DNA from: Leptospira semungkisensis
GTDB lineage: Bacteria; Spirochaetota; Leptospiria; Leptospirales; Leptospiraceae
NCBI RefSeq assembly: GCF_004770055.1
Contig: NZ_RQEP01000018.1
Location: forward strand, 124,001 to 188,000
DNA length: 64,000 nt
Direction of reading: 5' to 3'
Every line of letters begins with the position of its first letter. Within the stretch, counting starts at the first letter, position 1. Shown one piece after another: positions 10,891 to 20,110 of the stretch. The position numbers and the translations under genes are program-made. The notes beneath the pieces were generated by a model. It ran no database searches, was not told where the DNA came from, and worked only from the letters and a program-made list of their open reading frames with translations.

Positions 10891-11397
10891 ATGACCCAGA
10901 ATCAGAATTCAGAATTCGATATTGTTACATTAATTGAACTGGCCAAAAAAAACAAGTATGAAAGAGCCGTTGCTGGCTTCCAAGTTCTGGATCGAATCGA
11001 TAGACTCGAACTTCCTAAAAAAATAAAAGGCCGTAAACTCGCAGTCCAAGCGATGTTCGCACTTGCTAACGACGAAGTACAATACAAATACGTAACGAAA
11101 GAAGAAAGAGCTGCCATCGAGCAAGAAGCTGCGCAAGCAGGCGGAGCCACTTATTCTCAATTTAACGGACTATTCGAAGCGCCTCAAGCTCCTATCGCAG
11201 AAGAAGATATGGAAGAAGATTTCATTCCAGAAGAAGCTGCGAAACCTCTTATGGATATGGAAGATGGAGAAGAGGGAGAATCCTATGACGATGAGGAAGA
11301 GGATTCTGACGACGACGATGATGAAGACGATGACGATGATCAGGATGAAGACGAAGACGAAGAAGAGGATTCTGAAGAGGAAGCAGACGAGGACTGA
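10891..11397 (+). CDS. rpoZ: Probable RNA polymerase omega subunit with a hyperacidic C-terminal tail
   Basis: 168 residues from the ATG at 10891, chosen because AGGAACG (10880-10886) lies in front of it and the likely promoter overlaps the alternative ATG at 10849. Residues 8-70 (DIVTLIELAKKNKYERAVA, then KIKGRKLAVQAMFALANDEV) follow the omega layout: a helix reading Ile-Glu-Leu-Ala...Tyr-Glu, then Lys-(Pro)-x-x-x-Ala-hydrophobic pairs and a helix ending in KYV. Omega helps assemble beta-prime into the polymerase. The last about 60 residues are almost all Asp and Glu, an unusual addition. Family assignment is by pattern; a spirochaete-specific protein of unknown function is the alternative. 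Confidence 0.6.
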   Translation: MTQNQNSEFDIVTLIELAKKNKYERAVAGFQVLDRIDRLELPKKIKGRKLAVQAMFALANDEVQYKYVTKEERAAIEQEAAQAGGATYSQFNGLFEAPQAPIAEEDMEEDFIPEEAAKPLMDMEDGEEGESYDDEEEDSDDDDDEDDDDDQDEDEDEEEDSEEEADED

Positions 11398-11433
11398 TCT
11401 ATCTTTCAGTTAGTTCGTCAATCTGACAGTTCT

Positions 11434-12789
11434 ATGAATCTAAAGGAGGAATCCTCCTCCTTTTATCTACATTCCACCCACGATCCACAAAAAGAAGGCG
11501 AGAGAATCTCTCGCCAAATTCCTTCCAACCTAAAAAAAGAAGAGCTACTTGTCCTAGTTGGGATTGGCTGCGGCTATCACTTACTTTCTTATTTAAAAGA
11601 AAACTCAAACCCTACCCTTCTTCTATTAGAACCGTTTGGTGAACTGGAATCTATAGCCGGCCCGGAATGGATGCCTGAGCTAAATGCTCTTCTCTCTCAG
11701 AAATCCGAGATCGAAACTCCGAAAGTCTTCTTCGATTGGAAGAAGTTTATCCAAGCGGAACAAAAATCCTGGCTGGATCCTAAGATCCGCTCCATACGAG
11801 TCTTCGTTCATCCCGCCTACCAAAGACGTTATCCCGAAATTTGCAAAGAGATCCTCTCCTTCTTTCAAACAAAGAAACCTGTCTCTCAAAATGAAGCGGC
11901 CAAGGCGGAATACGGAAGACTCTGGGTCCGGAACTTCTTCAAGCATCTGAAAGAGTCGGAAGAATGTCGAAGTGCCTACAAAATTCTCACGCGCACCCTT
12001 CCCCCAAACCCAAAACGGATCGGATGCTTCTTAGGAGCATCTCCCAATTTGGAGAAGGAAGTCGGTTGGATCCGAGAGAATCGAGAAAATGTCTTTCTAC
12101 TCTCCTCGGATACTGCTCTTGGATTTTTATTAGAAAGTGGAATCCGACCTCATGCTGTACTTTCGATAGATAGCGGACTTGGAACTTCCTATCATTTTCC
12201 GGAGAATTTCCCGAAAGACATTCCCATCCTGACTTGGTTTGGAGGTTCTTCCAAGATATTCGAATTGGAAAATCCTAAGATCATTTATCTTTCTACTCAC
12301 CCATTGGATCAGATCCTGGGAGCCAGATTCTTTCCGAATGCTCCTATATTAGAAAATCCTACCTTAAATGTTTCCGGACTGGCTGTATCCTTCTTCCAGA
12401 GTGTAGGAGCTACAGCAGTTCTACTGAAAGGATTCGGTTTTTCTAGAGAATCAGGAAAGACACATTGCAGAGCGAGCGGATACGAGAGATACGATCGTTT
12501 TTTTCTAGAAAGAAAAAGAAGTCTATATTCCGCGAGGTATTCGCCTGAATCTCGATGGAAAGCAAGAACGATCGTACTAGATTCCTTAAATAAGTGGAGT
12601 CCGATCCGGATCCTAGCAGAACTCGATTCTGAAACTTCTTCTTTTGCTGATTGGGAAAATGCCTTAACAGAATTTCATTCTAGTTTTCCAGGCTCGGGAA
12701 AGAACTGGAGATCCTTTTGCAATGAGGTGCCGAGCCTTCCCCCAGAAATCAAGAGACTCATCCCTAGAGCAAGTAAGGTCTTGGACTAA
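11434..12789 (+). CDS. DUF115 / MptE-like, motility-associated glycosyltransferase-type protein
   Basis: 451 residues. The N-terminal part has the Rossmann-like LVLVGIGCGYHLLSYL with LLLLEP, and the middle contains the DUF115 core: CFLGASPNLEKEV, VFLLSSDTALGFLLESGIRPHAVLSIDSG, and further on TAVLLKGFGFS. Proteins of this type include MptE-like enzymes and the Maf proteins that glycosylate flagellin; the actual reaction in spirochaetes is unproven. It follows the omega-like gene after 36 bases with an AAAGGAGG-like site inside its first codons, so the start could be slightly different. No signal peptide, so it is cytoplasmic. Confidence 0.75.
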   Translation: MNLKEESSSFYLHSTHDPQKEGERISRQIPSNLKKEELLVLVGIGCGYHLLSYLKENSNPTLLLLEPFGELESIAGPEWMPELNALLSQKSEIETPKVFFDWKKFIQAEQKSWLDPKIRSIRVFVHPAYQRRYPEICKEILSFFQTKKPVSQNEAAKAEYGRLWVRNFFKHLKESEECRSAYKILTRTLPPNPKRIGCFLGASPNLEKEVGWIRENRENVFLLSSDTALGFLLESGIRPHAVLSIDSGLGTSYHFPENFPKDIPILTWFGGSSKIFELENPKIIYLSTHPLDQILGARFFPNAPILENPTLNVSGLAVSFFQSVGATAVLLKGFGFSRESGKTHCRASGYERYDRFFLERKRSLYSARYSPESRWKARTIVLDSLNKWSPIRILAELDSETSSFADWENALTEFHSSFPGSGKNWRSFCNEVPSLPPEIKRLIPRASKVLD

Positions 12790-12906
12790 AACTTCTAAAA
12801 TGGGCTCGAAGCTGTAACGTGCCAAGAATTCTTCCTACTTGACATTCTCGAATTCATCTCAAAGACTCTATAGTTCCGGGAAGCCGGTCCTATTTCGGTC
12901 AGGATT

Positions 12907-13398
12907 ATGAATAAAGGTTATATTATTTGTGTCGATGATGAAGTGTCGGTTCTGGAAACTCTCCAGGAACAACTTCATAACGAGTTCGGTAAGACTCATG
13001 AGATCGAGACTGCCAGAAGCGCCGAAGAGGCCTTGGCTCTTTTGGATGAGATCCAATCTTCCGGCTTTGTAATCGAAGTCATTATTACGGATCAGGTCAT
13101 GCCGGGCATGAAGGGAGCGGATTTCTTAGAATCCGTCCACAAACGGTCTCCTGATTCGATCAAAATTCTGCTTACCGGACAAGCGGGTCTGGATTCGGCC
13201 ATTCATGCGATTAATTTCGGCGGATTAAGCAGATACGTGGAAAAACCTTGGAATATAGAGGATCTAACCAGAGATATCAGATCTTTGATAGAAAAGTTCC
13301 GGCAGAATCTGGAGAACCAACACTTAATCAATGAACTCAATAGACGAATCAAGGACCTTGAAGAAGAAAACCGCAAATTGCAACAATCGGGAGAATAG
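12907..13398 (+). CDS. Response regulator, receiver domain with C-terminal coiled coil
   Basis: 163 residues. The receiver domain spans 1-128 with the acidic pair Asp10-Asp11, the phospho-acceptor Asp62 in IITDQVMPG, a Thr in LLTGQ and the Lys in RYVEKPW. This KPW type is common in regulators with RpfG/HD-GYP or stand-alone output. There is no output domain; residues 129-160 form a heptad-like coiled coil ([20 protein letters not shown]) that probably mediates dimerisation or partner binding. No histidine kinase is adjacent; the next kinase is 3 kb downstream. It overlaps the HEAT-repeat gene. Confidence 0.9.
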   Translation: MNKGYIICVDDEVSVLETLQEQLHNEFGKTHEIETARSAEEALALLDEIQSSGFVIEVIITDQVMPGMKGADFLESVHKRSPDSIKILLTGQAGLDSAIHAINFGGLSRYVEKPWNIEDLTRDIRSLIEKFRQNLENQHLINELNRRIKDLEEENRKLQQSGE

Positions 13399-14704
13399 AT
13401 TCGAAATTTCTCCCAAATTCCTCTGGATACTTTGCCTAACTCTCTGCCTCACCGCTCAGACTGGACTCTTATTCTCTAAAGAAGCTCCGCCTAAGCCAAA
13501 ATATACGGAAGAGCAGATCCGAAAAAAGAGAGAGGTACTTTCTAAAGTTCTGAAATACGGAACCACTAAAGAAAGAGCCTCTGCCCTACGTGAACTAGAA
13601 GATTTTCCAAAAGAAGACGCCGGAGAATTGTACGATCAAGTCGGAGTGATCCTGGCAAAGGATCCGGATTGGTCCATGAGGATCTATGCTCTCAGGATTT
13701 CCGGAATACTCGGACTCACTCAATTCGAAGATAAGATCATCGCCTTACTCAAACACGACCAGCAGGACGTTCAGAAAGAAGCGGTCTATGTGGTGAAAAA
13801 GCTTAAACTTAGTTCCGGGATTTCCACGATGACCGAGCTATTGAAGGCTCAGGATTTCACGAAGAATTCCAATTTTCTCATCGCACTCATTGACGCATTG
13901 GGGGAATTTCCGGAAGCAAGCGACGCATTCTCCGTATTAGAAGCCAGATTTCAGGAAAAATTCAACGATCCCGAAGTTCGTGCTCAGATCGCATTATACT
14001 TCGGAAAGGTAAAGAAATCTTCCATAGAGAATGTGCTGATCAATACGGTTAAGGACGAGAAGGAACCGATCACGATTCGCGCGTATTCGGTGAATGCTCT
14101 CGGAAAGATCAAATCCAGCGCAGCAATCGCGCCTCTCAGAGAACTTTTAGATAAGATCAGAAGTTTAAAATCCAAGAATGATATTCAGGATTACCAAGCT
14201 TTAAAAATACATACGATTACAGCACTCGTCTCTCTAGGAGATAAGGATATTATAGAAGAATTATATTCTTTCGCCAGAGATGACGATGCCACAGTTCGAT
14301 TGAGAGCGATCAAGCACTTGGCCGAAACGGAAGATCCTTCTGTTATAGAAATCCTAGAATACAAGGCACAAAGAGATCCGAGTGAAAAGGTCAAAAGAGC
14401 TGCCCAAACTGCTCTGGACCAACTGCGAAAAAAATTGGACCCGACTTATACTCCTCCTGCTGTTGAGAAGAAGGATACATCCAGAACCGGCGCAGGAACC
14501 CGTAGGACAGGAGGCTCCCGAAAATCTCGTCCAAGTGGAGAAGGCCCCAATCCTGTTCCACTGAGCGGAGATGGCGGAGGTGCTCCTTCCGGCGGAGGAG
14601 GTAGTGGAGGCGCTCCTCCAAGTGATGGCGGCAGCCCACCTCCTTCTGGCGGTGGTGGTGGCGGGGGAAAACCTCCCGAATCAGAAGATCTAGAGAATGA
14701 ATAG
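13331..14704 (+). CDS. Exported HEAT-repeat protein with a Gly/Pro-rich tail
   Basis: 457 residues from the first ATG, which overlaps the regulator gene by 68 bases in another frame; an in-frame TTG at 13358 is an alternative, and neither has a strong ribosome site. A hydrophobic segment (about 30-48, [19 protein letters not shown]) is a signal peptide or anchor preceded by an unusually long polar leader. Residues 60-350 are helical repeats of HEAT type (for example [39 protein letters not shown]), a scaffold for protein binding. The last about 70 residues are low-complexity Gly/Pro/Ser ending in acidic residues. Stop TAG overlaps the GTG of the next gene. Confidence 0.78.
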   Translation: MNSIDESRTLKKKTANCNNRENRFEISPKFLWILCLTLCLTAQTGLLFSKEAPPKPKYTEEQIRKKREVLSKVLKYGTTKERASALRELEDFPKEDAGELYDQVGVILAKDPDWSMRIYALRISGILGLTQFEDKIIALLKHDQQDVQKEAVYVVKKLKLSSGISTMTELLKAQDFTKNSNFLIALIDALGEFPEASDAFSVLEARFQEKFNDPEVRAQIALYFGKVKKSSIENVLINTVKDEKEPITIRAYSVNALGKIKSSAAIAPLRELLDKIRSLKSKNDIQDYQALKIHTITALVSLGDKDIIEELYSFARDDDATVRLRAIKHLAETEDPSVIEILEYKAQRDPSEKVKRAAQTALDQLRKKLDPTYTPPAVEKKDTSRTGAGTRRTGGSRKSRPSGEGPNPVPLSGDGGGAPSGGGGSGGAPPSDGGSPPPSGGGGGGGKPPESEDLENE

Positions 14705-15198
14705 TGCGTTTTTCTGTTCTTACATTCGGTCTGACCTGGATTTCTCTGAGTACATTCAGCATCGCTAATATACTCGCAGAACCTGCAGGAAATACCTATA
14801 GAGGCACGATTCCCCTCCAAGAACCTCGTGCCTTGGATATAAAAGACAAGCTCAGCGACTCCTCTCCGGATTTTCCGGTAGATCTGAAACTATTTTTTCA
14901 GGGACTGCAAGGAAACTATGCGGTCTTCTATGACTGGAATGGACATACGGTGTATTACAAATACAGGGACAATAAATTCGATAGAAGATTACGAAAATAT
15001 GTTTCTAGACTCGCAGGAGGAGCTCCGTACGAGGTAAGCGGAGAATACCAAGGAGTCATCGTCTTCGAGAACAAGACCATTTCCAGATTCAAGAAGAAGG
15101 GAGAGGATACCATAGCGGATCGAAAGGAAAAGCAATCCATCCCAGTCTTTCAACTTACGAAATATAGAGAACTTATCTTAGAGGAGATCATCTTTTGA
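14704..15198 (+). CDS. Exported protein of unknown function, coupled to the HEAT-repeat gene
   Basis: 164 residues starting with a GTG whose first base is the last base of the upstream stop codon. The N-terminus MRFSVLTFGLTWISLSTFSIANILA is a signal peptide (cleavage near residue 25). The mature part (FQGLQGNYAVFYDWNGHTVYYKYRDNKF and so on, quoted in pieces: GNYAVFYDW, GHTVYYKYR) looks like a small beta-rich domain followed by charged segments. No family recognised. Its stop overlaps the TTG of the next gene by two bases, so three genes in a row are translationally coupled. Confidence 0.62.
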   Translation: MRFSVLTFGLTWISLSTFSIANILAEPAGNTYRGTIPLQEPRALDIKDKLSDSSPDFPVDLKLFFQGLQGNYAVFYDWNGHTVYYKYRDNKFDRRLRKYVSRLAGGAPYEVSGEYQGVIVFENKTISRFKKKGEDTIADRKEKQSIPVFQLTKYRELILEEIIF

Positions 15199-15758
15199 TC
15201 TTTGCTCGTTCTTTAGAACAGTTCCTCCGTCGACCAATTGCTATTTTCTATTCCCCTCTCTTATCAAATGCAGTTCGTTCTGTATGCTTCTCAATCGTAC
15301 TCTTAATTTCCATTCCTGTTTTTTCCGTACCTCTCGACCCGGATCAGAAAGTCTATCAGCCAGGAGAGAAATTTCAGGAAAACTTCCTGCAAATTGATTT
15401 TCCGGAAAAAGCCCTGGTCCGAACCGAATCCAGGAAAAGATGGAGAGCCGTTCCTCTCAAAGACAGAGCCTGGTTGGCGATCTGGAGAAAATTGGATCGG
15501 ACTGGAGACGAACAAACCGGCATCCAAGTCTTAGAAGCTGTATTTCCGAATATTCCCCCAGAAAAGATCAAACTAGAGAATGCGGAGATCCTACAATGGA
15601 CCAAGGAAGATATCTCCGGAGGAAATCCCTTGCAGATCCTTTTCTATCTCATCCGAAAAAGAGATGAGGCTTATACAGTTTACATCACTTTCTATCGAGA
15701 AAGGTCCGATCTAAAGGAATGGTTTGGAAATCCTGCTCGTTACCTGAAAACAAAGTGA
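15195..15758 (+). CDS. Exported or membrane-anchored protein of unknown function
   Basis: 187 residues from a TTG that overlaps the previous stop (TTGA). A long leader with an Arg-rich start precedes a hydrophobic segment (about 30-45, CFSIVLLISIPVFS) and a predicted cleavage near VPLDP. The mature part is charged, with KRWRAVPLKDRAWLAIWRK near the middle and a C-terminal DLKEWFGNPARYLKTK. No family recognised. A later start closer to the hydrophobic segment is possible. It ends the coupled set that begins with the response regulator. Confidence 0.55.
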   Translation: MIFARSLEQFLRRPIAIFYSPLLSNAVRSVCFSIVLLISIPVFSVPLDPDQKVYQPGEKFQENFLQIDFPEKALVRTESRKRWRAVPLKDRAWLAIWRKLDRTGDEQTGIQVLEAVFPNIPPEKIKLENAEILQWTKEDISGGNPLQILFYLIRKRDEAYTVYITFYRERSDLKEWFGNPARYLKTK

Positions 15759-15812
15759 CTTTCCGCAAAATCGACTTGATACACACCGAGCTTCCAAAAA
15801 ACTGGAGGCTCT

Positions 15813-15889
<77 letters not shown>

Positions 15890-15900
15890 ATTTCATTTCT

Positions 15901-15952
15901 CATAGTTCATACATCAGATTCAGAATCTCCGGGTTGCAGGTGCAAATCCTTC
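15901..15952 (+). pseudogene. Degenerate copy of the neighbouring tRNA
   Basis: Positions 15915-15952 match the anticodon arm to T arm of the upstream tRNA at 31 of 38 bases, and 15901-15909 resembles its D-arm start, with about 10 bases of the D loop missing. The acceptor 3' strand is lost. In the copy the anticodon position reads CAG. It cannot fold as a full tRNA, so it is a decayed tandem duplication, or a fragment left by integration at the tRNA. Confidence 0.65.
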
Positions 15953-16093
15953 AATCACACACGCACTCAATTCACCTAACAAAGATATCTTACACTACAT
16001 AACCAGCATGAGACAAAATTCTTCCATTATGTCTCTATAATACTTTCTACCTACCTTCTTCTCAACCTTTCGGACTATATTATAAAAATCGAA

Positions 16094-16134
16094 TTTCCTC
16101 GGTTTTGCTTGCTTCAAAATTCCTTCCGAGGGAA
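16094..16134 (+). other. Hairpin in the leader of the sensor kinase gene
   Basis: A 9-base stem (16094-16102 with 16126-16134, one G-U pair) encloses a 23-base loop about 60 bases before the kinase start. There is no T-tract behind it. It may be an operator or a weak RNA structure. Confidence 0.3.
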
Positions 16135-16195
16135 ATTGTGTCAAAATAAAGAAAATATATCAGCCGTTGACACAGACTACGTTAGGAGAAATGGA

Positions 16196-18046
16196 ATGAT
16201 CCAGACAGTTGCAGAGATCTTTAAGCAAAACTTTTTGCCCCAGGCGGAGAGAAAGAAAACAATCCTTCTCGTGGAGGACGAAGCGATCATCGCCTTCTCC
16301 GAAACCCAGAGATTAGAAAAAAATGGATACAAGGTTATTCCAGCCTACTCTGCGGATGAAGCCATCCGATTTGCGACGAACGACTACACGATAGACCTCA
16401 TCCTAATGGACATAGATCTAAGAGAAGAAGAGGACGGCGCCGACGCTGCATTAAAGATCCTTAAATTACGAGATATTCCCATCGTATTCTTATCCAGCCA
16501 CACCGAACCTGAAGTAGTTGCCAAAACCGAAAAAATCACCTCTTACGGATACGTGGTAAAGAATTCAGGAGAAACAGTTCTACTCGCCTCCATCAAGATG
16601 GCTTTCAAACTTTACGAATCTCATCTTCGATTAAAAAGAAGCGAAGAATCTCTAAAAGAAAACCAAGAGCTACTAGAAGCTACCCTTAGATCCATAGGAG
16701 ATGGAGTAATCTCCACAGATGAATTAGGAAATATCACGGACATGAACTATGTTGCCGAGGTTCTAACCGGTTGGCGCGTAGAAGATGCTATCCGAGAACC
16801 GATCGAAAAAGTATTTAGAATCGTAAATGCGAGGACAAGACGTCGGATCAGGAATCCGATCGATCATGTAATTCCCAAAGGCAAGATCATGGGCCTCGAG
16901 AATGAAGTTCTACTCGTTTCCAAAAACGGATTGGAATATCGTATCTCCGAGACTTCTGCTCCGATTCGTTCCGAAAGAGGTTATATCATAGGTTCTGTAT
17001 TAGTTTTTCGTGATATTACTAAAGAATACGACCTTCTAGAAAATTTAAAGGAAAGCGAGTCCAGATTCCGCAATCTCGCAAATGTTGCTCCGGTTATGAT
17101 CTGGATCGCAGGAACAGATAAGAAATTTAGCTGGTTCAATCAAACCTGGTTGGATTTCACCGGAAAGACAATGGAAGACGAGCTCGGCTTCGGATGGGCC
17201 GATGGAATCCATCCGGATGATATAGTAAATTGTTATAATACATACAGCACTCATTTCGAAGAAAGAAAATCATTCTCCATGAGCTATAGGCTTCGCAATA
17301 AACAAGGAGAATGGAGATGGATCCAAGACAATGGCATCCCGATCACGGATGCGTCCGGAATATTTAAAGGCTATATAGGTTCCTCAGTGGATATCACAGA
17401 AGCCAAGATCGCAATGGAATCCCTTTCCAAGGATTTGGAAGAAAGAGAGTATCTCTTCCAAGAATTGCAGCATAGAGCGAAGAATAGCCTGAACATGATA
17501 AGCAGTATCATAGAGATTGAAGCGGACAGTTCTTCTGATGAGAGCGTAAAGAATTCACTCGCAAACATAGTGAACCGCATCCAATCCGTAGGAAATCTAT
17601 ATGATATACTCTATACTTCTAATGGTTCTCATATAGTTCGTTTGGATAAATATATCCATAGAATCACAAGGACATTGTTAGAAGCCTTTCATAAGGACGA
17701 GAATCGAATCTCTCTTCAGCAGGATTTAGAACCCTTGGAAATGGATGCTAAAACTGCGATTCCATTCGGATTGGTAGTCAACGAACTTCTCACAAACACT
17801 CTTAAATATGCATTTCCAGGGAACAGAGAAGGAACAGTTCGGATCCTTCTTAAAAAAGAAGGGACAGTAGTGAACTTAGAAGTCTCCGACAATGGTGTTC
17901 CCTTTCCGAAAGATTTCGATATGGAATCCTCGGAAGGTTTAGGGCTTAAACTCGTGAAATTACTAGTAACCCAGATGAAAGGAAATCTAGATTGGAAATT
18001 CAGCGGAGAGAAGAAAGCGCAAATACGTCTTTGCACAGGCAAGTAG
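16196..18046 (+). CDS. Sensor histidine kinase: receiver, two PAS domains, HWE/HisKA_2 kinase
   Basis: 616 residues from the ATG at 16196, chosen for the TAGGAGA site 7 bases upstream; the frame is open 29 codons further. Order: receiver domain (about 20-135, phospho-acceptor Asp72 in LILMDIDL), PAS (about 160-280), a second PAS/PAC (about 290-410, ending GYIGSSVDITEAK), and a HisKA_2/HWE kinase in which the His lies in QELQHRAKNSLNM (about 430), followed by an ATPase with NELLTNTLKYAFPG (N box) and LGLKLVKLL. No membrane segment, so it is a soluble sensor. A receiver at the N-terminus suggests that it is itself the target of another kinase. Confidence 0.9.
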   Translation: MIQTVAEIFKQNFLPQAERKKTILLVEDEAIIAFSETQRLEKNGYKVIPAYSADEAIRFATNDYTIDLILMDIDLREEEDGADAALKILKLRDIPIVFLSSHTEPEVVAKTEKITSYGYVVKNSGETVLLASIKMAFKLYESHLRLKRSEESLKENQELLEATLRSIGDGVISTDELGNITDMNYVAEVLTGWRVEDAIREPIEKVFRIVNARTRRRIRNPIDHVIPKGKIMGLENEVLLVSKNGLEYRISETSAPIRSERGYIIGSVLVFRDITKEYDLLENLKESESRFRNLANVAPVMIWIAGTDKKFSWFNQTWLDFTGKTMEDELGFGWADGIHPDDIVNCYNTYSTHFEERKSFSMSYRLRNKQGEWRWIQDNGIPITDASGIFKGYIGSSVDITEAKIAMESLSKDLEEREYLFQELQHRAKNSLNMISSIIEIEADSSSDESVKNSLANIVNRIQSVGNLYDILYTSNGSHIVRLDKYIHRITRTLLEAFHKDENRISLQQDLEPLEMDAKTAIPFGLVVNELLTNTLKYAFPGNREGTVRILLKKEGTVVNLEVSDNGVPFPKDFDMESSEGLGLKLVKLLVTQMKGNLDWKFSGEKKAQIRLCTGK

Positions 18047-18173
18047 TCCATCCAAGATTTCTAAATTTCGATCCAAGAAAATTAGGCGAATCCCTCTTAA
18101 ATCAGCGTTTTAGAGGCAAATTCCCTAGGAATTCCAGATTGCCAGACAAAAGGGCGGATTGGAAACTTAAACA

Positions 18174-20051
18174 ATGGACCAGACCCTAGCCCGAAAGGTC
18201 AACCCCAAGCCCCGCAGAAAAGGGGGAACTTATTCCGTCGGAGCAGAGGACATTTATATTTTTCCTCTTTCCGAGAGTACGAACTTATTTATCCAGAAAG
18301 TTTGGACCGCCTTCGTGAATAAGATGGTCTCCATGACCCTTCCTAACGGAAAGCCGGTCTTTCAGTATTCTATCTTTGAAGCGATCCAAGACAAGAATCT
18401 CAAAATAGTAGCCTCCGCGACTCACTTCAAAATGAAGCAGGTCACGGATCGGATCGGGGTGCAGACCATTGAAGAATTCATCAAGAACACGATCCCAATT
18501 TCGATCCAGGATTCGGGCAATCTCTCCGCTAGATATTTACGAGAAGCAATCCTTTCCGTGGAGAAGAAGGCAAGACCGGAAGTTTACTTTCATAGCTTGG
18601 ATGATGAGAGAGTCCACCCTAACCTAAAACAACTTCTTACTAAGACAATGAACTATGCCGCAGGGATCCCTTTATTCATCAAAGGCTTTCCGATCGGCAT
18701 GCTTTGGGGAATTCGTCGGGACAATATGACTCCCGAGCAGGAAGAAGAGGTTCGCCAACAACTCTACAGCCTATATGATATCGTCGACTTTGTGATCTCC
18801 AAGGAAATGGGGATCAAGGGCGACCCCTACTACGCCAGAAAGAACATAGAAAAGTCGGATCTTCACTCTAGAGCCAAGCATCTCTTTTATACTCGAGGCT
18901 TCGGTCAGGAAGAACCTGTAACCACGATCGTTTTTGATTCTCATACCTACCAGAGATCCTATCGCTTAGATGCGAGTTATATCATTCCTTCCGGAGATGG
19001 ATACTCGGTCAGTTTGAAAAGGTTCGAGCCAAAGGATCGAAATGATAGCGGAAAGAACCTTCTACTCATACCTGGATTCTTTTGCAGAAGATCCGTTATG
19101 GATAAGGTGGCGAGAGAGCTCTGTCTTCGTCATGGATATAGGGTTTTCTCTATGGATATGCGGGGAAGATCCAGAAGGACCCTTCCACTTTTCGGAATCC
19201 GAGAAGGCTGGACGGTGGACGATTTTATCCAAGAGGATTTTCCAGCAGTCTTAGCTTGGATTCGAGACAATTTCCCGAATGAGAAACTTGTAGTGGTAGG
19301 TCATAGTATGGGGGGAATGATCCCTCGATTCTACTCCTCCGCTTATGATGAGATTGTGAAACGTAAATCTAATTCTCCTGTAGCACTTCCGAATCCGGAA
19401 GATTCCATTGCAGGGATCGTATCTATTACTTCTCCGAATTTCATTCGTCTGCAAGCGCAGATCCCCGGTTTAGATATTCTGAAGATGGGATTGAAACTTG
19501 TTCCTTCTAAAACAATCTCCGATTTTCTATTCGATCTGACTTCTTTTTCTCTGCAGACTACATTGCCTACAGTTGACTTGAATAAGTTCTTTAAATTCCT
19601 ACTCGGACTTCACTCTTCCCTGAGAGCAGTGTCCTTCGACTTACATGCGAAGGTGGTAAATCTGAGAGACTTCGTTGGATATAAACAAATCTCTCCTCCA
19701 GAATGGTACTTTTTAATCGAAGATATTTTCTGTGAAGAATCTACGAAAGTGGTCTTGCAATTTCTGCGATCTCAGCTCAGCCAAGATCGTTCCTTTCTTT
19801 CGTATGATGGCACTTTAGATTATACTGCTCTTCAGAAAAATTTACAGATCCCTCTTTTCTCCGTTCTAGGTTCTGTAGATAAAGTTGTTCCAAGCGAGAC
19901 CATCGAAAATGATTTAGCTGCACTTCCTCATAAAAAAAATAAGATAATCACCTACGAACAGGGTCACTTAGGTATCGTTTTCCACATGCCAGTCGTAAAG
20001 GAAATGTGCTCTGAAATCGACACTTGGATTAAAGGATTAAACTCGACTTGA
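18174..20051 (+). CDS. Alpha/beta hydrolase with a GAF-like N-terminal domain
   Basis: 625 residues. Residues about 25-215 look like a GAF sensor domain: a helix (FIQKVWTAFVNKM), strands, and the typical IPLFIKGFPIGMLWGIRRDN followed by the helix LYDIVDFVISKEMG. Residues about 260-620 are an alpha/beta hydrolase with nucleophile Ser in VVVGHSMGGMIPR, Asp in GSVDKVVPSET and His in EQGHLGIVFHMP. A ligand-regulated lipase or esterase is the simplest reading; the substrate is unknown. No signal peptide. It follows the sensor kinase by 127 bases on the same strand. Confidence 0.8.
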   Translation: MDQTLARKVNPKPRRKGGTYSVGAEDIYIFPLSESTNLFIQKVWTAFVNKMVSMTLPNGKPVFQYSIFEAIQDKNLKIVASATHFKMKQVTDRIGVQTIEEFIKNTIPISIQDSGNLSARYLREAILSVEKKARPEVYFHSLDDERVHPNLKQLLTKTMNYAAGIPLFIKGFPIGMLWGIRRDNMTPEQEEEVRQQLYSLYDIVDFVISKEMGIKGDPYYARKNIEKSDLHSRAKHLFYTRGFGQEEPVTTIVFDSHTYQRSYRLDASYIIPSGDGYSVSLKRFEPKDRNDSGKNLLLIPGFFCRRSVMDKVARELCLRHGYRVFSMDMRGRSRRTLPLFGIREGWTVDDFIQEDFPAVLAWIRDNFPNEKLVVVGHSMGGMIPRFYSSAYDEIVKRKSNSPVALPNPEDSIAGIVSITSPNFIRLQAQIPGLDILKMGLKLVPSKTISDFLFDLTSFSLQTTLPTVDLNKFFKFLLGLHSSLRAVSFDLHAKVVNLRDFVGYKQISPPEWYFLIEDIFCEESTKVVLQFLRSQLSQDRSFLSYDGTLDYTALQKNLQIPLFSVLGSVDKVVPSETIENDLAALPHKKNKIITYEQGHLGIVFHMPVVKEMCSEIDTWIKGLNST

Positions 20052-20110
20052 GCCCCAGGTTTAGAAGGCTTGACATTTCGGGAATCAAAGATAGGTTCAA
20101 ATATTAGGAA

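Noticed and set aside
14391..14820. Long antisense frames opposite the HEAT-repeat gene
   Set aside because: They are products of the G/C-rich Gly/Pro tail read backwards (runs of Pro and Gly).
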